From: Apostichopus japonicus
Lineage: Eukaryota > Echinodermata > Holothuroidea > Aspidochirotida > Stichopodidae
Assembly: GCF_037975245.1 (NCBI RefSeq)
Contig: NC_092564.1
Coordinates: 2,755,984 to 2,819,983, forward strand
DNA length: 64,000 nt
Direction: 5' to 3'
Positions within the stretch are counted from its first letter, which is position 1, and each line of letters opens with the position of its first letter. Positions 38,401-49,696 of this stretch are shown piece by piece. The translations under genes were made by a program, and so were the position numbers. The notes beneath the pieces are model-generated. The model saw only the letters and a list, made by a program, of their open reading frames with translations, searched no databases and was not told the DNA's origin.

Positions 38401-41400
38401 TAGGATGAGACCCCCAGCTGCTGGTACAAACCGCTACAAACATTCCTTCGTTCCGATGGCTGTCACACATTTTAATAATACTTACACCAGATAGGCAGCG
38501 TTTCGTTAGATTCATTGTGCAATATTCATAATTCGATTCTTATGTTTGATTATTTCATTCTTAATACACTAGGCTTTGTGCAATGTTTTTAGGGTCACCT
38601 TTTTAGGGTACTAGACTATAGTCTCTTTTCTCTTATGCATATTATCATTATTATTATTTTTTTTTTTTTTTATCTGTTTAGGAGCAGTATATTGCTTTAT
38701 AGGTGCCTTTTAAAGTTTCATTGTTTTCAAAATTGATTTTTGATCCTTTCGTTTTTGATCCGTTAGACTGTCGTATAGGTTTTTCAATCTTTTAGTTTTA
38801 GGTTTAAATTCCTATTAGTTTCGATTCTTATAGTTTGACCATTTTCGAGAGTTTTGATTCTTATTCCTTCTGTCAGTTGCAATTCTTATTTTTCTTAATA
38901 GTTTGAATCTTATTATCCTATTAAATTAATATGTGCAATTCATTGTATGGTATCCTTTTAGTGTATTTTCATGTATACTATTTGTATTATTCTTATTCCA
39001 TCTTATCATTGTATTGTCTTATTGCGAGCATTTAATTGCCCATTTTTGGTGCTTAATAAAGTTTATTTGAATTTTTTTTTTGAATTTTTGAATTTGAATT
39101 AATTGTTATCTTTAGCTGGACCTGAGATGTCCATCGCTGTATCGTTTGTATACTGTGCTGTGTGTATTGATCGCAGCTGTATGTACTGACTGTACACTAC
39201 TGTCTAATTACCGACGTTAGCAAGCTGTGTGTGTATTTGCTGGGATCGATGGTAGTGTTTAACACTTCTGTTACACCTCATTCGAAACTAGGTCAAATTA
39301 CCAGCCAGCATTGTTACGAACGCAGGATTCTGCGTCCGGGACGCAATGTTTTGGCCAGGGACGCAAAATCTTCAAATTGCTTGTGTCCCGCGGACGCAAA
39401 CTTTTTATTTTGAGAAACATACCCCAAGTATACACACTCACAACTAGGTCAACGAAAAACATAACAAAACTGTCAAAACACATTTTGGAATGAACATTAT
39501 TTCTTTTCAAAAACCACAACTTCTTTTTTACAAGAAGCAAAATTTCTCCAACTCCAACAGATCATTGAATTTGTTTGAAAATAAATATATCATAACAATC
39601 AACCGCAAGGTACAGGGTTAACAACACCCCACTATGGAGATTTTCACTCTAAAAATAGACTGATGCTTTTCCAAAATTCCCGTGATTTGATTGGTTATAA
39701 GTCCCCATCCATTGTCTGTGAAAATTCTTGCACCTGTAGTGCTCAGTGAACACAGAGTATGTTGTTTAACAACAATTACTTGCAACTGTGTAGAGATACT
39801 GTAGTGAAGTTTTGTGCGGTATAGGCTATCATGTGTTTGCACTCCAATATCATAACATTAGGCCTTGTCACATACAGTACGTATACCTTTTGACAACGAA
39901 GAGGCTTCGTAATATTTTAATCGTTGTTTTGATCAGAAAATGTTCAATATGTGGAGACAATCTATGAATTTTGTGGGAAGCTAACATCTCTGATCCTGAA
40001 CAGGATATTTCAGTTCACAGTATGTTTCTTCTCTCTGTATTAATAGTTGCTATGTAAAATGTGCATTCTTACCATCAGTAGTTTCGGTTGCAAAAAAATT
40101 TCGCGGTCCAATCAACCACGTGCTTCAGTAAATGTTATTTGGCGCAACATTCGTGTGTAAACAACTACTGTACTTTAAAACATTGAACTGATTTTTTTTT
40201 AAATGTACACTGCGTAAAAAACTATTCACATAGACCTACTGTAATTTTCGTATAGATTATTGCTTGCAAAGAGCTAGGATAAATGTTGGATCAGATTTTA
40301 AGGATTTGTGCATGTGTATTTGAAAATGAAGCTCGAACAGGCATGTACATGCAGTAGTATGTCCAGTGAACTGGAATTTAGCGAAAGATATGCACACTGT
40401 AGGAACTGGGATTTTTGAAGAGTTGTTTGTTGGAATCGCTGCAAGGTCAAAGCACGGGTCTACTACGGAGTTGGGGAGTAGGGAAGTAGAAGGACGGATG
40501 GAGGAGGGGGACTGGGGGTGAAAATGGGTTGAAACGGCAGGGTGGTCGAAAAAAGGGCCGCCCCTGAAAAATAGCGAAGTTAAGGCACTGAGCATTTCTG
40601 CCCTATATTGTGTAAAACATTCACAAAGTATCTAGCTGTGATACTACACTAGTATTAGTAACATAAGGTCATACAATAAACGTAATTGGTTTTCGATTGG
40701 GACGCAAGCTTTTTTTATGGGACGCAAACTTTTTCGGGGGCTTGCGTCCCTGGGACGCAAACTTTTTTTCACTAATAACATTACTGCCAGCATTAGACGT
40801 TTCTTTTTGCGCGAGTCTTCACACCCTTTAAACTACTGACAGTATCGCCTCCATATTATTAAACGCTATTGTACATTTACTGAATCCATCACCTTACTAG
40901 TACTTACTCCATAGGCCCCTATGATTCAAGTTGTGTTGCTACTGTACATAGATGTATATATTGCCTATATTTTAGGTTTTATGCCTAGTATTGTGAGCAA
41001 CCACTGTCAATCATTGCACTACTGTACAGTGGCTGTAGTTACATCTTCATTTGAAGTGTATCACACTTGAAGCACCAATTATAACCAGTTTGATTTGTCT
41101 GCTGTTGTCAACTCTCAGCCTCCTTTCAAACGAAGGAGAAATTGGGTGAAGTACAGTACTGTAGCTTCAACCAGCATGTTTGTACATTTGTGAGGCCATT
41201 TTAATTTATAAGTGGCTGCCTGGTGTATTAGAAGTTTGCCAAATATTCCAGTCTGGGACTTTCCTTACCATTCCCAAAAGACCTAGTACTGTGTACTGTA
41301 AGTACCAAGTTACAGTTTTCTTGACGATGAGATAGATATCTAATCCCTCCCTAATTGATGTTATCAACTGTAAGCTAAGGTATTTAATTATCAACACATA

Positions 41401-44400
41401 CAACTGTAGAAATTAAACTGGCATGGATACTGTTCTATCCTCGATTCATCTCGGGGTGCTTTGCTATTCTTGAATTACGAAAGGGCTAGTCGATGTCTTT
41501 CCACTGGGGGTTTATCTATGAAACGCTCCTCACATACGTAAGTAGTAATTTCCCATCCCTTGTTTCAAATATAACGTAGTAATTTGGGATAATTCTCAAG
41601 TTACTTTAGGAGTTGACAGTAATGTATGGTACTGTACAGGTGGTTAAGGACTATATGACAAAGCTGACATTATAATTATTAAACCTTAGATCATACGTAC
41701 AGTGCATGTAGGTACCTTTCATTACCTCCAATGAAACCTTGTATATAATCCTTTATTAGCTCCAATAGTGTTAGCTGCAAGCTATTTCAACTTGAAATAT
41801 TTACTTTCAAAATTTCCAATTACATTAATAATATTATGTGAATATAAACTATAAATGTCATAATTAATTAGTTCTCAAAGGTTTCTTGTTTTATATATCG
41901 GTTGGCTGTTGATTGCAGTAACTGAAATTTCTACATGTGGTGTGAAATTGAGGGCAACCTGTTCAGCAATTTTAGAACGTAAATGCCATCAAAGAGCAGC
42001 ACAACAATCTATTTACTTGATGTGTTAAAAAGAGGCTTCCGTGACTCAGACATTGATGGAATCATTTGGGCTTTCATTTCTAAAACGTCAATGATCATAG
42101 AAACCGAAAGATGACGGATGTCATGAATAGCCACCATGTCCTTTCACCATAGAGAAAACTTTAACAAGGCTTTAGACAATTTATTTAGCCAATGGAGAAG
42201 TTACTGTACATTATCTGTCAGAGTATGCTACTTTATATGGTTCTGAAATATTAATGTTTCAACAGTTTGGCAAATTGTTGTGAAATAGCAAGTTTTCAAT
42301 TTTTACTGTACAGTAGCTCAGGCACTTCCAGTACAGTACAGCAGTTCGCCCTATAGTAAAGCAGGCTAGCACATGTACTATACATACAATGTACCATGTG
42401 TTGGAAGGATCTAAAGTGTAAAAGCAACTTTTGAGTTGATTAAAATTGGTAAATATTTTTGTTGTTCTTGCATACTAAAATTGTACATTAAAAGAGTACA
42501 TTAATACCTTAACTTATCAAAGTTTCAATTTAAACAGTGCTGTACAGTCAAAAAGCAAAACTTTGAAATTATAATTCTCAGTTTGCATGATACTGTAGGA
42601 GTACATGTGACTACAGTAAATCAAGTTACAATCCATTCAAACTTTGTTTTTCTAGAATTTAAAATGGTTTGTACAAGTGGGAATAGTTCACAAAGGATTT
42701 AGTATTATATGAACCAGCATATTTGGCTATGCTGCATAGAGTGCTCTCATGTCTAGATCCTTCTAACATTCATACTGTAATGTATTTCTGTTGGAATGAT
42801 ACCTACTGTAGATAGCACTTCACATATCTACATATCATACTGTAGGCACATAATGTACGTTGCTGTTGATGGCGTGTACAACTGGAGCAGATGGCAAAAG
42901 GATGTTAAGTTTTCTGAGAACTCCAAAGCACTTTATCTTCTCTCATCAGTGAGTACTTGAGCACTCAAGATTGTAGAATGTCAAACTAACTTGGTTAAAC
43001 AGATCAGTGAACATACAGTAGGATGATTTCCAATATCGCCACCTTTGACCTCCACCAAATGCTGACTTGTTGCCCTTAATACCACAATAGTACATTGAAT
43101 GCCAAACATTCAAAGTTATGAGTTTTATGATAATATGTCATGTGACAACAACCACACCACCTGTACTTACAGTACATTAAAGCTTGTTGAAACAGCAATA
43201 AAGATTTTAAATGCCACATGTACTATCTCTGGGATATTGAGCACAGAAAGCTAAGATTTAGAAGGAGGGCACTCAGGGCAGTGTGACAGTGTTATGAGTT
43301 GATACACTGTAAGCTATGTAGGAGTGTCAACATGTACAGTATACTGTATGTACAGTATACTGTAGGAGACAGGTTAGAGCGGAATGACCTAAATCCGCAA
43401 TATTATCACTACTTTATCATACAAATAAATATGTACACATGACACTGCCATTTGTACATGTTATCACTGGTACGTATTGATACCAAATATGTAATATGCT
43501 AACTTAAAAATAATGGTCAATCATTTTCACCATTTGTACTGCTCACTTCATTTGAAGCATTTGATCTCACTAAGCCATTTTATTACATATATAATTGAAT
43601 ATCCGTAAAGGCCTGGAAGTAATTTGGAGAATCAGAGAAATAGTTTTGTAATTGTTTAAATTCATGGTAATTTAATGGCATCCTCAAATCTTGGGGCAAT
43701 ACACTCCTTTATGGCAAATAAATCAAATATATATTGCAATTTTACTAAATCTGTATAATCTATGCTTCAAATTCGTTTTGAAACTACAGCAGATTTGATC
43801 AACTCAAATGTTTTCCCGATGCCATTGCGCACAAATGTATACTGTATGCAAGTTAAAATAGATCAAGATCAAGTGTCAAACTTACAGGACCATATCAATA
43901 CCTAGATATAAGTTGGGTTCTGTATGTACATTAAAATCTTGTGCATATATACTGTACAGTAGCCCTAACCAGGTTTTGACTAGGCTGCTCCATTCACAAT
44001 GACCTTCACTGTCTACCCTATTGATACAGTAAATGTATTGATCTAACAGCACAAAGCATCTAGACATATAACAACAAAGTACCTTTTTATTAAAGTCCAG
44101 TTTCTAGATTAAACCTGGCAGTGTATTATACAGCAGTATAAAGTGCATTAAGTTGAAGTTTTTTGTTATTCATATGTCATGCAGTTACTGTATAGTCAAG
44201 GCACGTGTGGAAAGAAACTTTCAGAAGCACCAAAAGTGATGGCGAGGAGAAGGTTCCCTGATTGACAGGATTTAATCCTCTCCCTGACTTCTCACATTAA
44301 ATGCTTTACAAGTGTCTAAAGTGGTTTCCTATTAGCTACTGTACAAGCAAGATCACTTTTTATAACTTCTACACTGGGAATGGTTTCAATATCCAGTGAA

Positions 44401-45751
44401 ATATCACTTACAGTAGTCTCCACAGACTGTATCTTGACAAAATTTATCCTAAAACGGAGCTGTAATAACGCTAAGTGTACACGTACGCATATTGGCAAAC
44501 CGTCAATAGATCCTCCCAGTGCACGCTGACCCACAAAATGCTACCATTAGTGCTGTACCTGCACAGTTGCATTATAAATATGCGAAACATTAGCAGTGTA
44601 AACAAGCAAACCTAGATCGTGAATGATCAATTAAGAGCTGATGTACAGTGCAAACAATCCAAATGATATTCCTAGTTGACAACATACCATACTGTACACT
44701 CAGGTGCAATAAAGAAGGTGGAAAAAAAAAATCTAAAAAAAATCAGTCTTTTGAACAATGTCTGTTGCTGAAGATAATATTGGTAGATAGTCTGTGTACT
44801 TTTCTATGCTGAAGTCAAATAAAACAGAGCAGGTACTGTAGGCGTGTCTGGCATCATACGCAGACATTCATGAATTCCAGCCACAATGTCTGCATTATTG
44901 TATATCCTTATAATTCTATATGCCATAATGAACACACACATGATACAGCTCGGGCATATAATATCCTGACAGCGTAGATGACAGAAAATCTCCTTCAGGT
45001 TCTCCTCCCTTTTGGCAGGCTTCCTACAATCACATTGCCACCATGATGAGGTACATTTTTTCGTAGCGTTCTGGCCTTTGGCAGATAAATTTCAAGCTAA
45101 CATTTTGCTTGTCAATGTCATTAACATGGACATAGGTTTGTTTGAAAACACACAGCACTGGTCTGTAGCTGTTAGACCTCAGACCAGAACGGCAATGCAA
45201 CACCGTATATATGAACATGCTGTGCTGTTAATTATTCAAGACCTTGCAACAAGGTTTTCATGTACTTTACTGTAGCTCGGTCTACATGCCAATCTGTATA
45301 GAGTGTCTGTACAGATGTTTATTCTCATTCATCAACCACCGCCACACGTATACATTATATACTGTACTGTACAGTAATTGACGCTCTGAAAACGTGTTCT
45401 TGTCGTAGCATGTGTTCATCAACTTGTGCTTTCATGAACACCCATGGACACACACTGGTCAGTATTTTTGTGGAGTTCTACATCATTTTTTTTCTCCTGC
45501 AATATTACCTTTAATTCCCCAACCTCCCCATTTCTCCCCTTTCCTACAAGACTAACTAGTACAGTTTAGTAACATGCTCACCTGTGATTGTCATAGATTG
45601 CAAACTTTCCCCAGTCATCTACGTTACTCTTATAATTCTCCATGACTTCTTGGACTTCTTCGATGTTGACATTATCCTCTTCAAATAAAATGTGAAGACT
45701 GGCTATCAGCTCCTCCAAAGAACTGGGACATTTCACGTACGTCTTCGACAT
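26430..45751 (-). CDS. CDO1: Cysteine dioxygenase, complete, 5 coding exons
   Basis: Coding exons in transcript order are 45751-45582, 36123-36046, 32695-32535, 28720-28551 and 26477-26430, all with GT..AG introns (phases 2, 2, 1 and 0). They join to 624 nt plus stop, 208 residues against 200 in human CDO1. The enzyme is a cytosolic non-haem iron dioxygenase of the cupin fold that oxidises L-cysteine to cysteine sulfinate, the first step toward taurine and sulfate. Iron ligands His86, His88 and His142 (human 140) are present, as are Cys93 and Tyr159 (the human Cys93-Tyr157 crosslink pair), Arg60, Trp77 and the SLHLYSPP strand. Two residues are inserted between Cys93 and His142, and the C-terminus is divergent and eight residues longer. 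Introns span about 18.7 kb and are full of repeats. Identity is secure. The far 5' leader is uncertain. Confidence 0.95.
27018..27830. repeat. Three-copy tandem repeat, about 262-bp unit, in CDO1 intron 4
   Basis: A unit beginning TTTCTAATCTTTATCATTTT and containing TTAATATGCCGGAACATTCA recurs at about 27020, 27283 and 27545. Copies 1 and 2 are nearly identical. The third is more diverged toward its end. An A-rich joint (AGCAAAAAAA) separates units. Confidence 0.9.
28551..28720 (-). CDS. CDO1: CDO1 coding exon 4
   Basis: Encodes [20 protein letters not shown] and onward to FGKRTPF. It supplies the third iron ligand His142, His157, Tyr159 of the crosslink and the conserved PPFDTC segment. Acceptor GAATAG, donor GTAAGT, phase 0 end. 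Confidence 0.95.
28721..32534. other. CDO1: CDO1 intron 3
   Basis: About 3.8 kb with no other exon seen. TACTGTA/TACAGTA words become frequent from about 28.2 kb and stay dense through the intron. Confidence 0.7.
32535..32695 (-). CDS. CDO1: CDO1 coding exon 3
   Basis: Carries the first cupin motif, [19 protein letters not shown], with His86, His88 and Cys93 at the same numbers as in human CDO1. It ends HENQVAYIC. The loop [16 protein letters not shown] is where the two extra residues relative to human lie. Acceptor TTATAG, donor GTGAGT. Confidence 0.95.
33498..34206. repeat. Minisatellite, about 27-39-bp unit, roughly 22 copies, in CDO1 intron 2
   Basis: The constant core is TAGCACTTATCCTAGTACTG. 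The linker varies between GTACCTGTAGTATAGC, GTACAGTATAAC and a short ACCTGTAGTATAGC, so period length changes along the array. Higher-order runs of one linker type suggest repeated local expansions. Confidence 0.92.
34990..35410. repeat. Two diverged blocks each ending in a GGGAGGGATGAGAAG satellite
   Basis: A segment with ATCTGAGATGAACGAAGTAT and GCCTTACA occurs near 35025 and again, slightly changed, near 35265. Each is followed by a purine-rich 16-bp satellite (GGGAGGGATGAGAAGG), about nine units at 35078-35212 and a shorter, more variable run at 35329-35400. All lies in CDO1 intron 2. Confidence 0.85.
36046..36123 (-). CDS. CDO1: CDO1 coding exon 2
   Basis: A 78-nt exon with acceptor CTGCAG and donor GTGAGA. 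It encodes [20 protein letters not shown] and then GESQGS, including Tyr58 and Arg60 (substrate carboxylate contacts) and Trp77. Human has GEGHGS where this protein has GESQGS. Confidence 0.95.
37440..37650. repeat. GTACAGTA-rich tandem repeat, about 55-bp unit
   Basis: Four degenerate units carry GTACAGTACAGTGTT followed by an ACAATACATACTGTGCATAC-like segment. It is made of the same TACAGTA word that marks the whole CDO1 region. Confidence 0.75.
37948..39102 (+). mobile_element. 5'-truncated LINE (CR1/L2/Rex1-like)
   Basis: A frame ending at TAG 38494 gives the C-terminal part of a non-LTR reverse transcriptase. [20 protein letters not shown] is the thumb-region motif, [20 protein letters not shown] follows, and a tail with [16 protein letters not shown] is typical of CR1/L2/Rex1-type elements. 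The catalytic palm is missing. The 3' UTR runs to AATAAA near 39056 and a short TTTGAATTT-type repeat tail, as CR1/L2 elements have. It interrupts MITE copy B, so it is younger than that MITE. The element is dead by truncation, but the remaining frame is intact. Confidence 0.85.
39313..40785. mobile_element. Unclassified insertion with GGGACGCAAACTTTT subterminal repeats
   Basis: About 1.47 kb inserted in MITE copy B and flanked by the 9-bp direct repeat GCCAGCATT (39304-39312 and 40786-40794). Both ends carry several copies of GGGACGCAAACTTTT and some inverted GCGTCCC. No clear terminal inverted repeat and no transposase frame were found, so it is probably non-autonomous. The 8-9-bp target duplication would suit hAT or Merlin types. 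Confidence 0.65.
45582..45751 (-). CDS. CDO1: CDO1 coding exon 1
   Basis: Encodes residues 1-56 and two bases of Arg57, beginning [20 protein letters not shown]. It has the N-terminal helices of CDO ([20 protein letters not shown] aligns with the human GDEVNVEEVQAIMEAYES segment) and ends [11 protein letters not shown]. The start codon follows GAAGAAG, and the donor is CACAG before GTGAGC. Confidence 0.95.
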
Positions 45752-45752
45752 C

Positions 45753-45846
45753 TTCTTCTCACCTCAAACTAATTTGACTGAATGACCTGGTTTGGATGGT
45801 GTGCCGTTGAGAAGAAAATATGTAGCGACCCACAGTGCTACAGTAC
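45753..45846 (-). other. CDO1: CDO1 5' leader exon sequence
   Basis: The minus strand shows a good acceptor, ATGTTTCGCAG, ending at 45847, and no in-frame start before the CDO1 ATG. The coding exon therefore probably begins here with about 95 nt of 5' UTR and is joined to a further upstream leader exon. A candidate donor (GAAGAA before GTAAGCG) is at about 50700-50712. Confidence 0.5.
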
Positions 45847-47038
45847 CTGCGAAACATAAAAATCATCAATTCAGTTCCATTACAGTCTTTACGTGGACAA
45901 TCGCTATGCCAATGACTTGTACAGTAGGGGGACATTCGCACTGTACTGTAACTAACATTTAAGGGAAACCATGGTAGTAGGGAGAAAAGTATAATATTAC
46001 TTACAGTCATTTTAGACTTTGCTTTCTTTTGTTTATAGTGCAGCTCTTTTTATTCTTTTTACAATTTCTAATTAATGATACTGTTTTACAATCCTACTTA
46101 TACATATTTTATGTATATATATACATTTACAATGTTTTGTATGTTCTTCTGTATTATTTTATACTTTCTGTTGAATGACATTGTTTTACATGTTGTGGTA
46201 CTATTTATAAATATATAATATTTCTACTGGATTTTAAAAAACTTCAAACTCACTGTATACTGGCATACACAAAAGAAAAAAAAATTGAAACCCTTTAATA
46301 CTTTATTCAAAATTCAGATAATTTAAAATCACTGAAAACCTTGTCTACAGTAATATTACTGTACGTGCCATATTGTGTAGATTTTCATACACTCTTGAAG
46401 ACCTTTCTAGTGTGACGCGATTGATTTCTACACAGTTCCGACATCCCTTGATCAGAATTTTCATCTTGGTAAGAAATTAAATACCATTGCTGTACAATAG
46501 CATCAGACTTTATTATTTACAGTATTTCTAAGGCCAGTTGTTACTGCACAGCCATGGAAACAGAACAGAGGTCATTCATTGTTCACCAATGTTGCCTGGG
46601 CTTCTCCCAGGAGTTTACTTTCGTCAGCATGAATGTACTGTATTTCAACAAACATTGTACAGTAAAATATGGCATGTTACTGCATGTGTTGCATGGTCGC
46701 ATGGACCATAACATTTGATTACTTTAATCGATATAATAAATAAAAGAGAGGGCAAAGGATGGATCCTTGCAGACCTTCACCAAAAAAAGTATTCTTTAAA
46801 ATAGAAACTGATGGAATTAATGTTAACATACAGTACAGTACTGAAGATGATTTCTAAAATATTTCTTACTGTAATTCAGTCAATAAAGCCCTGTAATGTA
46901 CAATAGTTTGTGCAGTAGAATATCATGATCAACAGTATAAATATGCATGAGCTGTTTAAATTAATAAATATATCAAACATTAATACAAAAAAATATAGTG
47001 TTCTTATTTTAGTGCCCTTGAGTCTCAATTAATGAAGT

Positions 47039-48371
47039 GGGCAATTCCATGGTAACGGAAGGACATTGGGACTAATTTTCTGACATTTGAACAAGTATAT
47101 CATGAATATCCCCATTAATTACAACAAATAATTGTCATCATTGACTAGCTACAACTACTGTACGTACTTCAATTTTCACATATTTTATTTAACACAAACC
47201 CTTCCCATTTTTGAAATATGAATATTAATGAGGTCGGTAACGAAAGGACAGCAAACGGACAAGGGTTTTCACACGTCTTGAGTTTATTGTAAAACTCTGT
47301 GAATTCTATGGAGTAATCTTATTTTAGAGGTGAGAAATGTTATCCCAATACTGTTTCCTATACTGTACCACTTTCCATTCTGAAATTATTGCTTTGGTTT
47401 TCTAGAAATATTGTGCTAATTAAAGTTAAATTTGGTAACGGAAGGACGGTAACGGAAGGACAAAAGGTCCACTCAGTTACAGTGTGCAAAGAAGAATATC
47501 ACATGTTTGTTTGTACTTTTAGATACAGTACAATCACTTCCCATTAATTAGCAGGTGATTATTCCTAAAGTAGTAGGACTTCAGCTTCAGTTGATTATCA
47601 TTTTAGAATAAATTCAGTTGAATATATATATAGTGATAGTTGCTTCAACTTTTTCAGTTTCGCTTTTTCAGTTATTGACATACAGTTAATTAACATAATG
47701 TGATTAGTTGATAGTTAGAAATAACTTCCATATTTTTGCTTTTGATGGTCTATACATTGTTATAGTTCACATTGGAATGTTGGTTCTGACAATTTTATTA
47801 TTGTGTCAACATGTGAATTTACCAAAATGGTAACGGAAAAACAGGTTTTAATCAATCATAATGAACAAACGAAGAGGACCAGGGTGAAACTAATTATTTC
47901 ATTTTGTTGGCCAATCTAAACTTGCTTTGAAGATGAACTTTCAGTTTAATCATGCTGCAACTTTTCCTGTAAAACTAAAAAAAGTTGTATTTTCGGTAAC
48001 GGAAGGACATTTCAAGTGGCAAAAATACCGAAGGCCATTGAAGCAGAACCAATGAGGAGAAGGGGCGAAAATATTATCCATTCAGTTTTCCATGATCTAT
48101 ACTCTCACATGGTAGTGGCTGATATCATTTATATACTCGCTATCAATTAGCAGTGACGAATAGTTTTTATTACCAATCATCATTCAATTTTCTGTATCAA
48201 CTCCTGAATTTTCATCACCCATATATTTGCATTCCAAAATGCATGAAAATTGCATTTCTGAACCTGATTCTGGAAAATATGGACTCTTAGCTTTCATTTG
48301 ACACCAAATTTACTATTGTCACACACTTTTAATTTTTTGGGTATCATGTCCACTTTCTCATGGAATTGCCC
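47039..48371. mobile_element. DNA transposon, non-autonomous, perfect 13-bp TIRs, superfamily unassigned
   Basis: The ends are GGGCAATTCCATG (47039-47051) and its exact complement CATGGAATTGCCC (48359-48371). They are flanked by the direct repeat AAGT on both sides (47035-47038 and 48372-48375), a likely 4-bp target duplication. Inside, the word GGTAACGGAAGGACA or close variants recurs about six times in one orientation (near 47051, 47235, 47433, 47446, 47829 and 47995). This could be a multiplied transposase-binding site. No long frame is present. Confidence 0.8.
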
Positions 48372-49272
48372 AAGTGATAAACATACTATGACCTCATATT
48401 GGCAATGGTGTTATTGCTTCTTAATATGACAAGTAAAACAAAGGGAAAGGTTTCACATCAAAATGGCAAGTATGTGCACCAACTGGCTCCATGACATCAC
48501 AGGCTCCCGACCCTCCCCCAACCACCCACATGACTTTTAAACCCAGATATCGTCCCAACAGAGCAAGAGTATCCTAAGATGTTTGGTGTGGGTTGGGGGG
48601 GGGGGAGCAGTTGTTCTTCACAAAGATTTATTAACTCATGTAACCTACTGTACGGTACTGTGAAGATAAAGGTTGGGTTCACTTTCATAATACAGTATCC
48701 CTAGTAATTTGCACAAAATTATCTTACGATTAAATATTCATAAACATACAAGTTGGCATATCACAGCAAAATGAAATGAATGTCTAAAGTAACTGTGCCC
48801 AAAAAAGGTTAAAGCCTAATATATAGGTCTTTAACATTCTTGATTGCCTGCATGTAGCCAAAGTTACTGTCTATAAGTAGACTACCATAGGCCAACACAA
48901 AAGGCTACTGTATACTGTACATATCTAGTACTACTTTGCAATACCAAATTTACTGTGAAAATCCAAATGAGCATCAAGCACTTTCTTCTTCTTTCTTACA
49001 ATTTAAATTGTTTATTACAGTATGCAATTAGGCCTTTGTCCAACTAACAACACCAGTGAGCTATAAATGTTTCCAAATTGTATGAAAACTTTAACAGCTC
49101 TGCAAGTTGCTTTAAATATATACAATATGTCCTTTTTGATACTTATCTGGTCTAGATCTTATCTAGATCTTATTAGGATTTTCACTTGCCTGAATATGTT
49201 CTGATACCAAGCTGTGGTTGTACCAAATTAATAAATGATCGAGCTACAGATTACAGAAATACACTATTGCAC

Positions 49273-49630
49273 TTAAAGGCATTGAAGACTCGCCCCAAAC
49301 CGCGTGCCGCCCTCTGAAAAAGTTAACTTTCCGTTGCCTGCAAGTTAAGTTTTTTTTCTTGTCGCTACAAAATGCAGGCAGTAATGAAACATGATACGTT
49401 GTTATCTTTTATCTAGACCTGAGATGTCCATCACTGCTATACATGTGTTGTGGGTATCGACCGTACCTGTATTACTGTACACTAGTGTCTAATTACCGAC
49501 GGAAGCAAGCTGTGTGTGTATTTTCTGGGATCGATGGTGGTGTCTAACAGTTCCGTTACACCTCATTCGAAACTAGATCAGATTAACGGCGTGAGACGTT
49601 TCTTTGTGTGCCAGTCTTCACACCCTTTAA
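49273..49630. mobile_element. MITE copy A, intact, 358 bp with TTAA ends
   Basis: Starts TTAAAGGCATTGAAGACT and ends with the imperfect complement AGTCTTCACACCCTTTAA (15 of 18 positions pair). The TTAA at both ends could be a piggyBac-type target duplication. No coding capacity. It serves as the reference for the split copy at 37828-40831. Confidence 0.8.
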
Positions 49631-49696
49631 GTTGTTGTTATGTTTTTCTAACATAGTTATCAAACACAGCAGACAAGAAAAGGGATAAAAAAGCAA

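Larger units (their letters stand above)
37828..40831. mobile_element. MITE copy B, split by two later insertions
   Basis: Three separated pieces (about 37831-37947, 39103-39312 and 40795-40831) align in order with the intact MITE at 49273-49630. The left part begins CACTGAAGACTCACCCCAAA and the right end is GAGTCTTCACACCCTTTAA. The gaps are filled by a LINE fragment and a second element. The extreme left terminal bases are diverged. Confidence 0.85.
36124..45581. other. CDO1: CDO1 intron 1
   Basis: About 9.5 kb. It contains a repeat rich in GTACAGTACAGTGTTGTACT at about 37440-37650, the split MITE with two nested insertions at 37828-40831, and otherwise CpG-poor DNA dense in TACTGTA words. 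No other host exon was recognised in it. Confidence 0.75.
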
